In this document: positions 34,201-46,460 of the stretch, in pieces
How positions within the stretch are numbered: position 1 is the stretch's first letter
How the letters are laid out: each line of letters begins with the position of its first letter
Assembly (NCBI GenBank): GCA_034638255.1
Contig: JAWPGT010000016.1
Location: forward strand, 310,001-374,000
Length of the DNA stretch: 64,000 nucleotides
From: Coprinus comatus
Taxonomy: Eukaryota > Basidiomycota > Agaricomycetes > Agaricales > Agaricaceae
Reading direction: 5' to 3'
Made by a program: the position numbers and the translations under genes
Notes under the pieces: model-generated
Seen by the model: only the letters and a program-made list of their open reading frames with translations
The model's database searches: none
Told to the model about the DNA's origin: nothing

Positions 34201-35542
34201 ATCTGTTCTTCCGTGATTGCCATTTTTCAAACGTACCGTCATGATCGGATGCCTGTACCTGGACTCGTGTGATAGACTCCCCACTTTGCACCATTGGAGA
34301 AATACCCTCTTTGACAGTCGCGTTTAGCTGGTCGTATACATGATCGTTTGTGGAAGCCCGTCCCTTGACATCTGGTTTGGTGACCCAGTCATTACCACCC
34401 TGGTCGATTGTATTGTAAGTTGATATAAGGGTGTGTTTGTCTGCGGGTATGGGCATGAGGACGCGTAACAGAGAGTAAACAATCTGCTCACCATTTTCAG
34501 GCATTCCAGGAGTCGTGGCAGAAACAGAGCGGAAAGGAATAACAGCGGGAGGCTTAGAAGCGTCTCCTTCTGGTTATAATTAAGCACAAAATCCCTCAAA
34601 TTCATACATAATAAAACTCACCGGTAACGGAGCTAGACCCAACACAATTCATCCGCATTGCAGAATCACCCAAACCTTGAGCCTCCAAATATATCTCCAC
34701 ATCGGAGTTGGAACATTCTGAGATTGAATCTTCTGGAGCAGAGCAACCCGCCTCTGTCAACGTACTTCCAGCTGCGCTCGCAGTCTCGAGTTCTGTGGTG
34801 CCAGGGTCGGATTCCGTCTTTGAACTGTCGGCGTCCGTCGAAAAACCTTCTGTACCACAATCACCATCTGTGTGACGATGAGACCCAAGTTCGGCATGTG
34901 CACGCGCAGTACAGTAATCCTAAATGTCATAAATAAACAATACAAGAACTTATGTATATGCATGTACTCACATTATCTGAGCTGGTGGAAGAATCGGAGC
35001 AGAATTCGGCGGCAATCTTACGTCTAGGTTTTGCGCAGTGGGGAGAGATAGGAGAGTGCATAAGAGTTATTGGGGGTTGCTGGTACGATGGAGATGGTGT
35101 GTGTACGCCCTCCCTGGGAACGGTAAAATGTGTTTGTGTACTTATATTATCAGAGGCGGTATCCGTAGGATTAATCGAGGGAACAGTTAAAGTTATACCA
35201 GGGGTATTGGTGATGGTTGCAAGTGAAATACTTTTGCCCCTGCTGCGTCCCGTAGCCGCTGGCGCCTGGAACCGCTGAGGTTGAGCGGGCGATTGGGGGG
35301 GAGATAGAGCCCCGGTTCTGACATTTTGCGTGTAAGAACTGGCTGGAAAACAGTTCTCGTCAAGTCTGGCTGAGAGACCATCCTCCACTACAATAAAATT
35401 GGGATCAGTAACTATATGCGCATATATTGAGATACTCACCTCCAGAACGCTCCCTCTGAGCGACACATGGATCGGGTGTAGGGGTAGTTAAAGAAGAGTG
35501 TGGCGAAATCGATCGGGTACAGCTTTTAGAATCGGCCATCAT
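31224..35542 (-). CDS. Two-RRM RNA-binding protein (RBMS/MSSP- or Nrd1/Msa1-like)
   Basis: A long gene with about ten exons from ATG 35542 to the stop at 31224. After an N-terminal disordered Ser/Pro-rich region, RRM1 reads PNVYINGLPPHFPEGQLFAL...FGEVKSVRTFTR...SGYGFVL with RNP2 (VYINGL) and RNP1-like residues. RRM2 reads TNLYMEGLPLSIDEPTLAAL...SRFFQTRLSHPPRIIAFVRLE...ERLHGRMVRGW. The wording of RRM2 closely fits the RBMS/MSSP and fungal Nrd1/Msa1 group, which bind RNA and control differentiation-linked transcripts; that role here is inference. The last 450 residues are disordered with His/Gln-rich parts and a Pro/Ser-rich end. Introns at 33420-33464, 33039-33112 and others fall within the RRMs. 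Confidence 0.8.
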
Positions 35543-36847
35543 TAAAATAAGAGAAAAGGCAGCAAAAAGAAGAAATCAAGTGCTGATAAAGTAGGAGAGC
35601 GATAACGATGCGAAAATAGACGTTATAAACGTTGTAGGCAAAAGACGTTCAAAAATGCGGTGGCGCTTTGAATGCAAAGTGCAAGAAAGCGAAGTAATGA
35701 CACAGACTGAAAGCCTGATAGAATATTATAATAATGATAATGAAACGAGAGCTTGCAAGGAAAGCTAATGATGCGAGACAGAGCGTTGACAAAAAAAAGA
35801 GTTCAAAGGGACGCCAAATGGCTTTTAGGGGAGGAAAGATGACTATATGCGCTCGAAAAGCGACGAGGACGACGGGGAGGGCGAGCCTCGACAAGTAGCG
35901 GAGTAGAGGATAGCGTAGAAGAGTAGAAGGGGTGCAGCCGCACGGAGAGTAAGAGATGCTAGTGGTTAAGAAGAAAGAGAGACAAGGAGGGTCTGGCGTA
36001 GTTGAAGGATCTGTGTTGTGATCTGTTTATGAACAACTGGTTGGCCGAGGATGGAGAAGCAGAGTCTGCGACAAGACAGCTGATGGCAGCGAAGACTCTC
36101 CTCTGTCAAAACAACCACCGACTCTTTATTTTTCCCGGTGCCTACCTTAGTGTGTGCGTTAATATGCCAGGGCTGGCTTTGAGACACCGTGTTTATGAGC
36201 CTGAACAGCACCGGATTATTATAGACACAGCACGATGAGCAATGCAGAAAAGCGCCCGAGGAGCACAGACAGGACCAGTTCCAATCGTATAGAAGACTGA
36301 TGTAGTTGAAAAGAAGCTGATCGTCATGTATATGAGCCTTCTTTCTAGGTTGTAGACTGGTGGAAACGCCCAATCAAGCGCTCGTTCACAAGAAATCTTT
36401 CTCGCAGCTGTTTCAACAGCCCAATAACGAATAGCAGTTTCCCCTTTGAGCTTGGTTCATTTTTTCCGTTAGATACGTATGCATTGCGACAACACAAATT
36501 GTGGGCCCATCGAAATGCTTCGCGGTTCAGAGAATGCCATGAATTTGGCTCCTGCCACATCACACAGGCATGATAGGAGCCCCATAGTACAGTGCAGGAG
36601 CACAGACAGACACCACCATACGCGAGATATGCCGGGACTCGAAAGCAGAGAGTGTTGTTGTATGTTCAGAAAACATAGTAGAGAACGTAGGACCGGAAGA
36701 TGCCGAACAAGTCTAGTTGAATTCCACGTGGGAGAAAGACCCTTTAACTCTTCAGTCCTTCTCCTCGTCTCTTAAGCAAGCTTCCCCACACTCTTTGTAG
36801 GCCCTTCCTCTCCTCTGTCCAACAGCTACTCACACTCATCCCAGAAA
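35543..36847. other. Divergent promoter region between the RRM gene and the GPI-protein gene
   Basis: 1.3 kb with no supported coding sequence. The first 400 bases upstream of the RRM gene are purine-rich (GAAA/GAGA). The last 110 bases before 36848 are pyrimidine-rich (CTCTTC, CCCTTCCTCTCC), typical of highly expressed basidiomycete promoters. Open frames at 36002-36238 and 36479-36775 look random. Confidence 0.45.
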
Positions 36848-37603
36848 ATGGTTGCATTCACTGCCCTTGCCTTTGCTGTCTCCCTCGCTGGTTTCGCCGC
36901 CGCCGACCTCACAGTCACAAAGCCTACCTCGAGCGTCTGGTGGGGTGAGTCGGAACACCCGCACGCATGACTCCAAGCTGACCCTTGACACAGTTGCCGG
37001 TCACGACAACGAACTCTCCTGGTCCTGCCAGGATAGCACACACGACACCTTCACCATCTTGTATGACGTTAAACATCTATTAAATTTTTCTTCTCATCAC
37101 TGAACTCAAACTTGTAGCGTTGCAAATGACGTACGTTCTCTGTTCTGGAGCCTGATCAACTGAGGCTCATTGCAAAATATAGGATATCAACGTTCTCACC
37201 TCCCCCATTGCTATCAAGTCCATTCAGAACAACTTCGATTGCTCCCTCCTTGTCCGCCAAACCATGCTCAACCAAGGCCCTGGTAATGGATACCGCGTTC
37301 TCTTGACCAATACCCTCAACTCTAGCGACGTATGTGATTCCGAAACCCTCTTCTAACATTGTTTGACCCCTATTCCAGGTTTACGCCAGGTCTGAACCCT
37401 TTGAAATCAGACCCACCACTGCCAGCTACCCACCAACTACAACTGCTGCCTCTCCTGGTGGATCCGCCACTGGAACTGGTGCCAACGCCAATAACACAGC
37501 AGGCGCATCTGGACAAAATAATTCTAACGATGCCACCTCACTCAAGAATGTCGGCTTCGGCCTCGTTGCCGCCGCCGCCGCCGGATTGGCTTACCTGTTG
37601 TGA
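36848..37603 (+). CDS. Secreted GPI-anchored protein (Ser/Thr-rich, Kre9/KNH-like N-terminus)
   Basis: Five exons. The start MVAFTALAFAVSLAGFAAA is a signal peptide, followed by DLTVTKPTSSVWW, a common opening of fungal Ser-Thr-rich GPI-anchored proteins. The second exon gives VAGHDNELSWSCQDSTHDTFTI. The third exon is only 13 nt (37118-37130), and joins to DINVLTSPIAIKSIQNNFDC and VRQTMLNQGPGNGYRVLL. After the last intron come a Thr/Ala/Gly/Asn-rich linker and a hydrophobic tail VGFGLVAAAAAGLAYLL preceded by small residues (SNDATS), the expected GPI-anchor signal. It probably sits on the plasma membrane or cell wall. The family function is not known. Confidence 0.82.
37118..37130 (+). other. 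13-nt micro-exon of the GPI-protein gene
   Basis: CGTTGCAAATGAC is bounded by ...CTTGTAG upstream and GTACGT downstream. Including it keeps the frame open and yields TFTIFVANDDINVL. Skipping it would shift the frame. Confidence 0.75.
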
Positions 37604-38089
37604 GAACACTTTGTATATACACATTCACCTCCCTTTGTTACGCTAGGACACTACGTTATTTTTCTCCCTGTATCTCGCCTGACCTTATTCGGTTCTGAAC
37701 CTCTGTCCCGAGCTTCTTCCCATGGCAGCTAGGTCTTATATTTCTATACGGATTTTGTTGGATAGTTACGTATTCTTTTTTACGCTTCCATTTTACCTCC
37801 CACGGATGCCTTCATCCCCGATGACTCTGAAATTGAGGGATTCAAAATGTTCTTTTACATATGCTGCAGTTTTTATGTAGGAGTCTTACTGAGTGCTGAT
37901 GAATATAAGTTGCAACCAAATGATGTTAACCAAAACCAAAAAAAAAAACTCAGTTGAAGGAAGTATATGCGACGTTGGATTTGGGAAGTACGTTTATACC
38001 CCTGAACGTTGACTTTCTGATTAGCGAGAATGACAATGAAAAAGTTAAAGAATGAAAAGTATGATGGTACATAATATACTTGGGGAGGG
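37604..38089. other. 3' flank of the GPI-protein gene
   Basis: Unremarkable AT-rich sequence including the probable 3' UTR of the preceding gene. Nothing else recognised. Confidence 0.4.
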
Positions 38090-38097
38090 GGGCAAAC

Positions 38098-38773
38098 AGG
38101 ACCCTTGAATATCCCTACTAAGGCCGGGTGCCAAAACTCCGGATTTTTGGCATTTTTGTCCGGACCAAAAATTCCAGTTTTGGTCCGGTTTGGCCTACGG
38201 CCTACCCCGTCCCCTCAAATTTGTCCGGAATCCTGGATCCGGCCTCAAAAATACAAAAAAAAATTGCCAAGAATTCTGCGAGTAACATATCAGGTCGTTT
38301 AGCACTATATGCACCTAACTACATCTCTAGCAGCAGTTGTACAATCAAATGGATGCTTTCTGATGCCTAGTTTATAAAATGCAGCCAAAACAACTATGCT
38401 ATTAGCGTATAATGTATCAAAAATTCCAATCCTTCTGTGTTATAGCAAAACCTGTTAGCGTGATGTAATTTGGTGATGATTCAAGCACTGTCAACACATG
38501 ATTAGGTTCTAGCAATGAAAGATGGGAGGTATGAAGTGGATTAAATGTTGTACCAATACATCTTCGGATGGTAGGTGAAAAAAATTTCGGGCTAATTGGT
38601 CCATCACCTGGACCTGGCCTCGTCTGATGGCGATAAACTGTCCGCACTATTAGGACCCAGCCTCCATGTCCCAAAGGCCAAATATGTCCGTTTTCGCCTC
38701 CGGCCTACGGCCGGATTTTCACTTTTTTGTCCGTTTTTGCCCCCCGGCCTTAGTAGGGATATTCAAGGGTCCT
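38098..38773. mobile_element. 676-bp hAT-like MITE with long TIRs and 8-bp target duplication
   Basis: The left end (38098, AGGACCCTTGAATATCC...) is the perfect inverse of the right end (...GGATATTCAAGGGTCCT, ending 38773). The inverted repeat runs about 30 bases before diverging. The 8-bp direct repeat GGGCAAAC lies immediately outside both ends (38090-38097 and 38774-38781). An 8-bp duplication is characteristic of hAT-family transposition. The interior has no transposase frame, so it is non-autonomous. Subterminal copies of the palindromic GGCCTACGGCC occur near each end. Confidence 0.9.
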
Positions 38774-38781
38774 GGGCAAAC

Positions 38782-39153
38782 TTTGGCCCCTCGCTTGCTG
38801 GGAATTGTAAAAATAGGTTATCAGTCTAATAATAAACAGATGCCTACTGTAACTACTGGGTAACTACCCGTCCATAGTTATAATCAAAACATATAATTGC
38901 CCAAATCCATAATCTGATCACTCATAGTTAGACTTTATGGGGTACGTGCGGGTATATTGAAGCGCCCATAAGTCTGAAATCACACAGCGCTCGAGCCTCG
39001 TGTATGAAAACGAACTCGATCCTACTATGTTCTACTAATCCTAATCCAGTTATCAGGCGCTCCACTACACACTACATCATAATGGTTATATAGCAAAGTC
39101 AGTATAGAGTTATTCTTGTGACATCCTTTACTCTCAATCACCGCATCATCACT
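38782..39153. other. Flank of the transposase relic
   Basis: About 370 bases holding possible terminal sequence of the downstream transposase relic (GTAACTACTGGGTAACTACCCG at about 38848-38869). I could not pair it confidently with a matching repeat on the other side. Confidence 0.35.
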
Positions 39154-41367
39154 ATGTCACTAGATAATACTTTGGAAAAAGGTGTTTTAGTGCTAGAAAA
39201 AGACGACTCGGAATGGCTTCAAGATAACGAGGCTACTGGTAATCACATCGATAAATTCCGCATTATTAAAGAGCTGAAGGATTCAAACATAGGGTTTAAT
39301 GAAGAATTCCTAGTAGTTGATCCGAGTCATTCGCGAGTAACAATAACTGATGAGCCTGGGAATCAGAAGAAACGAAAACGTGAGTCCGTGCTAAAATGAC
39401 GCGTGTGTAAATATTCTATCATCTGATTTAATGTCCTTGAACAATCACACAGGTGAGGGATCAAGTCAAAGCTTTATTGTTGACCTTACTGCATCCCGTC
39501 AAGTCGAACCTCAGAAATCGCGAAAGAAGAAAACCACTCGCACTCGCGTCAATCTCACACTATCCCAAAAACTCGAATTCTCGATTGGTACCATCGAAAT
39601 GGGAAAAATCAATCAAAAACGGCAATTGAATTCCGAAATCGATTTGAAGGATTTACCGTAAAACAACCAAACCTATCTGATTGGTTAAAACATGAAAAAA
39701 CGCTTCGAAAGAGGTATCAAAGTACAGCTTCAGGACTTGGAGCAAACTCAAAGCGAGTTATACAAACCGAACATCCAATGATCACAGAAATGTTTGAACT
39801 TTGGGTATCACGAGCTGCTATGGCGGATGGTATTCTATTGACTGGACAAGTTTTTCGTTCACAATGGCAGAAATTTGCCAATTTACAAGCAATACCGGAG
39901 GAAGATAGACTTTCATTAAGCGATGGGTGGCTTTCAAGTTTCAAAAAGAGGAGTGGTTTAAAAGAGCGGAAACGTCATTTGGAAGTTGGGAATACTTTGG
40001 AAGAGAGTGTTTTTGGGGAAAGGAAAAGGATTAGAAAGCTCATTGAATCGAAAGCATATGGTCCGAAGGATATATTCACTGTAGATGAAACTGCTCTTTT
40101 TTATGCGTGAGTCTCTGTTGATACTACGTTATCATAAAGAGGATTGGTCTAATCTTTAGTCATTATTCCAGACTACCACCAGACCAAGTCCTAGCTGATA
40201 AATCAAAACCAGGTGTTAAAGGAAGAAAGATCCAAGTCATATCTGTTTACCGTCAATGCCAATGGATCCGAAAAGCTCGAGCCACTTATAATTGGAAAGG
40301 TTGAGCAACCACGTTCATTCGGAAAGAAAACAGCAGCTCAGTTAGGCTTTTCTTACACAAACAACGCAAAGGCTTGGATGACGATGTCAGTCTACCGGGC
40401 CTGGCTTTCAAATTGGGACGAAGAACTTCGCCTAAAGAATCGAAAAGTTCTTTTATTTCAAGATCTTTTCTCCAGATTTGTAGTTCCTCCTGAGGGTATT
40501 ACAAACATTGAAGTGGTAAACTTCGTACCAAACTTGTCATCCCATGCCCAACCATTTGATCAAGGGATTATCCGTTGTTTTAAAACACATCATCGGAGGC
40601 TCTATATCGAACGTTCTATCGACCGCTACTATGGAGAAGGCAAAACATCTAGTGAAATTTACAACATTAATCAACTCGAGGGTATGCAGCTTGCTCGTTC
40701 TGCTTGGCATATGGTGGATACACAAACCATTCATGGCTGTTGGTTGAAGGCAGGCGTACTCCCTAATTTATTCTCCTTTCCTGCTCCCGATGCTGCTGTA
40801 CAAACAGCTATGGGCCTTATCACATCACTTCCCAATTCCCAACATGACTTGAATCCTCTGCAAAAGATCGAACGACAACTCGAAGATACTCTTGATGCTT
40901 TACAGGCTACGGGTATACTACAACATATAAATCGAATATCAGTCGATGATCTTCTCAATCCACCCGACGAACGATGTACATTCGACGAAACAACAGAAAC
41001 GGAAATTTTCGAAGCAGTAACTAAAGTACACTGTGACACCAATGACGACGATGATGATGATGATGACGAGGACGTGGATGTAGATTCACTCCCAGTCCAG
41101 GTTCCGAGCTCCAAAGAAGCTTTACAAGCCTCCGCATTGCTCAAACGGTATTGTGCTTCAATGGTCGGTGATGAACATCGTCATATGGAGTCAGAACTTA
41201 TTAAATATAACCGAATGATTCGTACTGAAATGATGAGTAAATTAAAGGATACCCGGCTTGAAGATTATTTTGTACCGGAGGGGGTGTCACTAAATAGTTA
41301 CCCCTATAAATGGCGATATCAATACCACCATTCAACTGCTTCTTGTTCAACTTCCGATTCGTGCTGA
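39154..41367 (+). pseudogene. Broken pogo/Tigger-type DDE transposase relic
   Basis: The relic has an N-terminal region (MSLDNTLEKGVLVLEKDD), an intron at about 39380-39451, a CENP-B/Tc5-type HTH region (RVNLTLSQKLEFSI; then, one frame over, FTVKQPNLSDWLKHEKTL), SDGWLSSFKKRSGL and the first catalytic motif FTVDETALFY. After an intron it continues KPGVKGRK, changes frame near 40220, and gives LFTVNANGSEKLEPLIIGK and PFDQGIIRCFKTHHRRL, the typical DDE_1 end. The frame must be changed at least twice (near 39610 and 40225). Where active relatives have a DN.. motif (LLLLDNAPSH-like), this copy has LLFQDLFSRF, so the second catalytic aspartate context is degraded. The acidic Asp run at 41045 is normal for the family's C-terminus. 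Inactive; terminal repeats not established. Confidence 0.8.
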
Positions 41368-41552
41368 GAGCCTGAGACTCAGGCGATGATGAGTTAAGAC
41401 ATGATATTTCCATTTCATATCCACTGATTCTACTTTACATTATCTGTCACATGTACACTACATTGACAACAATACAGGGTAGGTAGCACTGATACAAAAA
41501 ATAATTTAATTTACCACCCTGCTTGGTCTAGCTCAAACTCTACTCAAGGCTC

Positions 41553-43296
41553 CTATACATCGTGTTCATAAGAATGAAGCCCTCGCTTCTTCTTGTCAGT
41601 TGAACCCTCAACATTGTGGGGAGCAAATATCATAGTACTAACGTCATCTGTAGACATTACCCCAAAACGAATGTTCCCACCACTGCCCGTGTCATTGGGG
41701 TGTGTTGAACTTGCGTACACCTCAACGATGCTTGATTCATTATGATAGTGATGTCGCTGATTAAGGAGGATCATGAAACTGTTACTGTACCTGTTGATGA
41801 CGTGAGTGTTCAGAGTTAGTATGCGTGAACACTAAACGCACAATTTTCCAAGGACGAAACCGCTGCGTAATATGTCAGTCTAAGAATAAAAATACAATGC
41901 GGGTAGATTGAAATAAGTAGCACTTACCCTGTAAGGTAAATCTTCGTTGCCTAAAAATATAAGTGTCAATGTGATAAGAAAAGCTTGTCACCATAGAATG
42001 TTTTCTTACAGGAGGTGCCACAGATTTTACATAATAGATTATAACAATCTCGATAGCAACAGCGGCTTATCACAAAATGTCAATCCACGATAGGCCCACA
42101 ACAGAAAAATATAGCTCACCAGTAATAGTGTTTGTCTCCAGTGTTAGAGTAAGGATCCTCATTATCTTCTTTACCAATGATGGACTACTAGCCGATTCCT
42201 TATGCATTTTCAGTAGCTATGGGATAGAAAAGGTTCTAACTCAGTCACGGTGTTTCAAAAAAAAAAAATAGCAGACAACTAACGTACCAGGTAGCATGTA
42301 CTCGCAGCAATTAGGACATCTGCACCGGCGCTCGGGAACATCCAAGTCTATAAACAGAACATCGTCGATATGGGGTTTGTCGTTGTGTATGACTATACGA
42401 GGAATCGAGCTTACTGCGACACCAACGTAGTAGGAAGGGTTAAATGCTACATCAGAAGGGTACTTCAAATCCTGTCGAAGATATCAGTAATTCACACAAA
42501 GCACAAAAATAATACATAACTCACCATTGCGGCTATGAATATTCCACTCCCAAATCCAAGCAAAGCAATCTATATTCGTTGCTAGGTGTCAGATATGCTA
42601 CCATACCAATACACTTGATAATAAAAATGGGATAAAGTGAATAGATAAAACACACCAATGATATGAAACCAGGTATAACTCTCCATCCACTCAATTTATT
42701 AATTCTCCAACAATAAACAAGTTGAACCACAAATGCAATAATGGCATCCATCAACGCCATGTTAATCGCGGAATAATGGAACTCATCCAACTTGGCGGAA
42801 TTTCCAAAGTTGTATACAAACCAATAGAAGGCGTCTTCCATCATAAAAAATGTCGAGAAAGTGTCCAGGAAGAAGATGAAGTGAACTTTAATAATGAACC
42901 ACAATGAGTCTTTCAGGTGTCAAGGAACAGTGATAAATTAGACTTAAACTCACCGATGGCTTTGAGCACCTTTGGCTCCATCGAGGTCATTTTACTTAAG
43001 TACAGGTCTACACAACGGCGGTGGTTAACTGCAGATTTTTGGGGATAGAGGCGTTACTGACAGTATTGGACGCATAGCACGCCATAAAGCCACCAATTAA
43101 GCACAATACCAACGAGCTGAGTAGTAGTGAGCTCGCTTTTGTGTAACATTAGTTAAAGTTTTAAGCAATGGGGCACGTACAATGGGCCCTGCACTGTGTA
43201 AATTCAAGATGTAAAAATAAGTCATTCATTGAACAATCTAGTGGCTGGCACTTACTGGTAGGCAATGTCATCAGGGACGGTGACAACGACAGGCAT
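41553..43296 (-). CDS. DUF6534-type multi-pass membrane protein
   Basis: Start at ATG 43296 (MPVVVTVPDDIAYQ), followed after introns by VGIVLNWWLYGVLCVQYC, KMTSMEPKVLKAI, a transmembrane exon with KVHFIFFLDTFSTFFMMEDAFYWFVY, then DAIIAFVVQLVYCWRINKLS and ISLVCFIYSLYPIFII. A later exon has SSPSLVKKIMRILTLTLETN, and the last exon ends at 41553 with a polar tail containing GVMSTDDVSTMIF. The order (G..LNW.LYG, DAFHWF, IVQ..Y..RI..LS, then a short tail) matches DUF6534 proteins, agaricomycete membrane proteins of unknown function. An extra segment around 42280-42470 (DVLFIDLDVPERRCRCPNCC) does not fit the family and may be intronic or mis-joined. Confidence 0.65.
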
Positions 43297-44387
43297 GAGC
43301 GGAACCTTCAAAGCAAGGAGTTATTAAACCGTGGTCGCTGCTGTATGAGTATTTTGGCTTATATCCACATCCAACTGCGGAATGGCATGTCGTCACATGC
43401 TGAACCCAGACCGTCACTGAAACATGAGGCGTAAGTAAATCATGATGGTTGATCATTGTCAATATGATGATAATGATGTGATATGCATGAATTGAATCCA
43501 CACACATGTACTCTTGTAGCTTTGTATAAATGTTCACATTGAGAAGGTGAATGGAAAAACCAGTATGGTTATGCCTAGATGTTGTATTCCGGATGAAAAG
43601 GAACTGTCAACGAGTATCTAGTGACCGTTGATATAGAATCATCACGATGTTAGTAACCTTATTTAAGATACGGACGCTTTGATAGACTGAGCACATCGGC
43701 AATTTAAACTCTCCACTCTGTCTCTGATGATACGCGAGTTGATCCTGGCAATACTAAGTTTTAATTATATATCATGGTCGCCTGACACCTGGAATAGGCT
43801 ATGTATGTATTCATCAATCGATCATGAAAAGTCTGTATTTTAACAGTGATCTCAAGACAGGGTTTACCTGCCTCAGACTGGCATTGGAGAAGCCTCCATC
43901 TCTAGTATGAACACTTGTGCTCTAACTCTTTAACGCTGATTCTGTCCCTAGAAACTTGCGGAGATCACAATTCAGATCTACTGGTTGCTGTTGCTATACA
44001 TACAAAGTCAATATACATGGTGATACATCAAGTGGCCAAACATCTCGGTCAACTCCTTCCGATGCAGACTGTTATTACTCAGTTTGTTTCAGGTATGATA
44101 CGTAAGGACTATGGACAACATGCTTAGCAGTAATTCGCCCCTGATGATCCTTTCCTATGATATCGTAACGTCCGTATTGGAGTGGTTATATATATATATT
44201 GCTCAGTCAAGTTTTTAATTGATTCATCATTCACACTGCTTTAAATAGTCAGCTGGTGCAGGCTAGGGTCGGAGAAACGTCGGAGTTTGTATTGGACCGT
44301 CACAGCACTGGTCACCTATCGTGACAACGCTACTCTTTATTTCATGTGCTTCTATTCTCTGTGCTTATCTTCTCTCATGTTGTTCTA
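43297..44387. other. Divergent intergenic region
   Basis: 1.1 kb between the DUF6534 start (minus) and the hypothetical gene (plus). It includes a short (TA)n run near 44190-44199. No RNA gene or coding sequence is recognised. Confidence 0.4.
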
Positions 44388-46016
44388 ATGGGAAATCCAA
44401 ACGAAACACCGTGGATTTATAACCTGCGCTCTGGTCCCCTTTATGACCCTGACTCGTCCGACGACGACGATGATAGTAACAAACTGCAAGGGATATCTGA
44501 AGACTCACGTTTGCTACAAGAACTTGACATATCCTCCCGCAAGGAAACGGCCCAGTACAAACCCAATCCATTCAGCATTGCCAAAATCAACGCTGTAATA
44601 CGATCAAACATCATCCACCCCACGGAGAAAACCATCCAACGACCTTCTAATGCCTCGGGATCTGCTTTTGTTAGGCCCGCCTCTGATGCTAATGCGCTTA
44701 TCAACAAGAAGAGTATACCCCTTCAAAAAACTTCTTTGCTGCCTCAAATTACTAAAAAATCGAACAAAGCCGATGCTCGGACGATGGATGCTTCTGCTAG
44801 TACTAACCCAGCTGTTCGATCCGATCTCACTGCTCTATCTGGGAAGGCAACCTACAGCGAAAAACCCTACCCACAACGACCACCTAGATTTGCTCCAAGA
44901 AGTGCGCATACGTCTACTCATACTCTTGCCTCTTCCTTTACAAATAACACTCATCATTTCAAAACATCACCACTGGCCCCAATGCTCAATCCACAAGTGT
45001 ACTATGATACTGCGACGTCTTCAACGCAGGGTATGATCAAAAAGCCCAACTGTCATACTCCGCGAATTAAGCAGGAGTCACCTTCCAAGCCAAGACAATT
45101 CATTCATTCATCCTTCCCGCCTCTGTCCTCTAATGCCCATGAAGCGCTGCCTCTCCATGGGCCGAAGTTTGAAATTGATAACCATAGGATTCGCAAGGAC
45201 GAAGAAAGCTCTACGGTGAAGAAAACTACCCATTCCTCACATCTTGGTTATGGCTCCGTAAAAACAGAAACAATCGTGGCACAAATTACTCCTGCTAAAC
45301 GTCCCAACTGCTATGACTTCGGAGACGATACAGATGCCGTTTGGACGACCCTTCCCTCGAAAAAGCAAAAGACTAAGTCAAGGTTTTTATCGCTCATTTA
45401 TATTTATAATTTTATCTGCGTCTTGATTTACATTGAAAAAGCACCGGATCTAGTATCAAGGGAATGAAGACGAGTGGAACATTTCGTCTACCACTGAAGT
45501 TAACCTCGACAGCTCACAAGACTGGTATGAGTGCTACCTCCACGGCACGAGTGATTACGTTCCTCCCTCCTCCGCTACGTCAGTATCCCAACGGTCCCGA
45601 CAACGCTCAAAATATAGCAGAAGATAATCTTGAACATATCTTGTCCCCACAATCCTCGCCACTTTCACTATATCCCAAGTTCGACGGGGACAGCTCACCT
45701 CATCGTTTCTCGTCTCCACTTACTTCTGATCCAATCACGGCTGAAAATGACGTAGAAATTAACTGGGACGCGAATAAGAATAATATATCCTGTCGTTACC
45801 CACATGTATATGAGCATGTACAACAGGTACGTAACACAACCTTTTTCTTTTCGAACAGAAAGCTTAATCCTTTTTTATTAGTAGCATAAGCAAGCGAAAA
45901 ATCGTATCTGGGAGCTTCTAGGATTACCTAGTTGTTGTTACGTCTCTCGGGACTCAGTTACTGGTAGATATGGTATTACACAGTGGGATGGACCTAATAA
46001 TTGTTCTGATCAATGA
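44388..46016 (+). CDS. Hypothetical Ser/Pro-rich protein
   Basis: I prefer ATG 44388 (MGNPNETPWIYNLRSGPLYD) to an upstream in-frame ATG at 44346 because the latter adds an atypical hydrophobic stretch. Exon 1 runs to about 45381, an intron follows to about 45440, and exon 2 runs to 45827 (CRYPHVYEHVQQ). A 68-nt intron joins to HKQAKNRIWELLGLPSCCYV and RYGITQWDGPNNCSDQ at the stop, 46016. Most of the protein is disordered, with an Asp run (SSDDDDDS) near the start, many SP sites and basic patches (PSKKQKTKS) like nuclear localisation signals. The final 40 residues look folded and conserved. I do not recognise the family; a nuclear regulatory role is possible but not shown. Confidence 0.6.
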
Positions 46017-46460
46017 TACAGAGTTAATCTTATCTATTGTGTCACCTTCCAGTAACATTTATCGTTGTTAGCGGTCCAAAGTGGATTGGAAAGCATGGAA
46101 AAGCGGTCCAGACTACTCGGGTCTGAGAAGTTTCTGTTTTAGCTTACTATATCGGAACGCCTTCTGATATCCTCGATAGGAGAATACACTCGCACAAATT
46201 CACTAACCAGGTTCTGAGAAGCTAGAGAATACCAGGTGCTTGTATCGTGTGCCCACTTCTTCTGATATCATGATTCTCGCCATCACGATAATTATCGGCT
46301 GGGGCGGATGGAAGTGTTCCGACTTCCTTTATAGACCCTTCTTGATGGGATGGATCACCACGGCTGACAATTAGCAATGACCTCAGGCAACGACTATTCT
46401 TAGTCATTAATAGTATAAAAATGGGTCAGTCGAGGTTCCAGAGGCTTTCCAACAGCAGCC
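46017..46460. other. Intergenic region, promoter of the dioxygenase
   Basis: About 440 bases upstream of the dioxygenase ATG. A TATA-like AGTATAAAAATGG lies at about 46408-46421, some 45 bp before the start. Nothing else is recognised. Confidence 0.5.

Noticed and set aside
35966..36373. Open frames on both strands between the RRM and GPI-protein genes.
   Set aside because: Composition looks random and neither strand shows a known motif or a plausible exon structure.
38815..41490. Possible TA-flanked ends (TTATCAGT... and ...ACTGATAC) of the pogo-type transposase relic.
   Set aside because: Only the outer five bases pair; the following sequence does not form an inverted repeat, so the ends are not supported.
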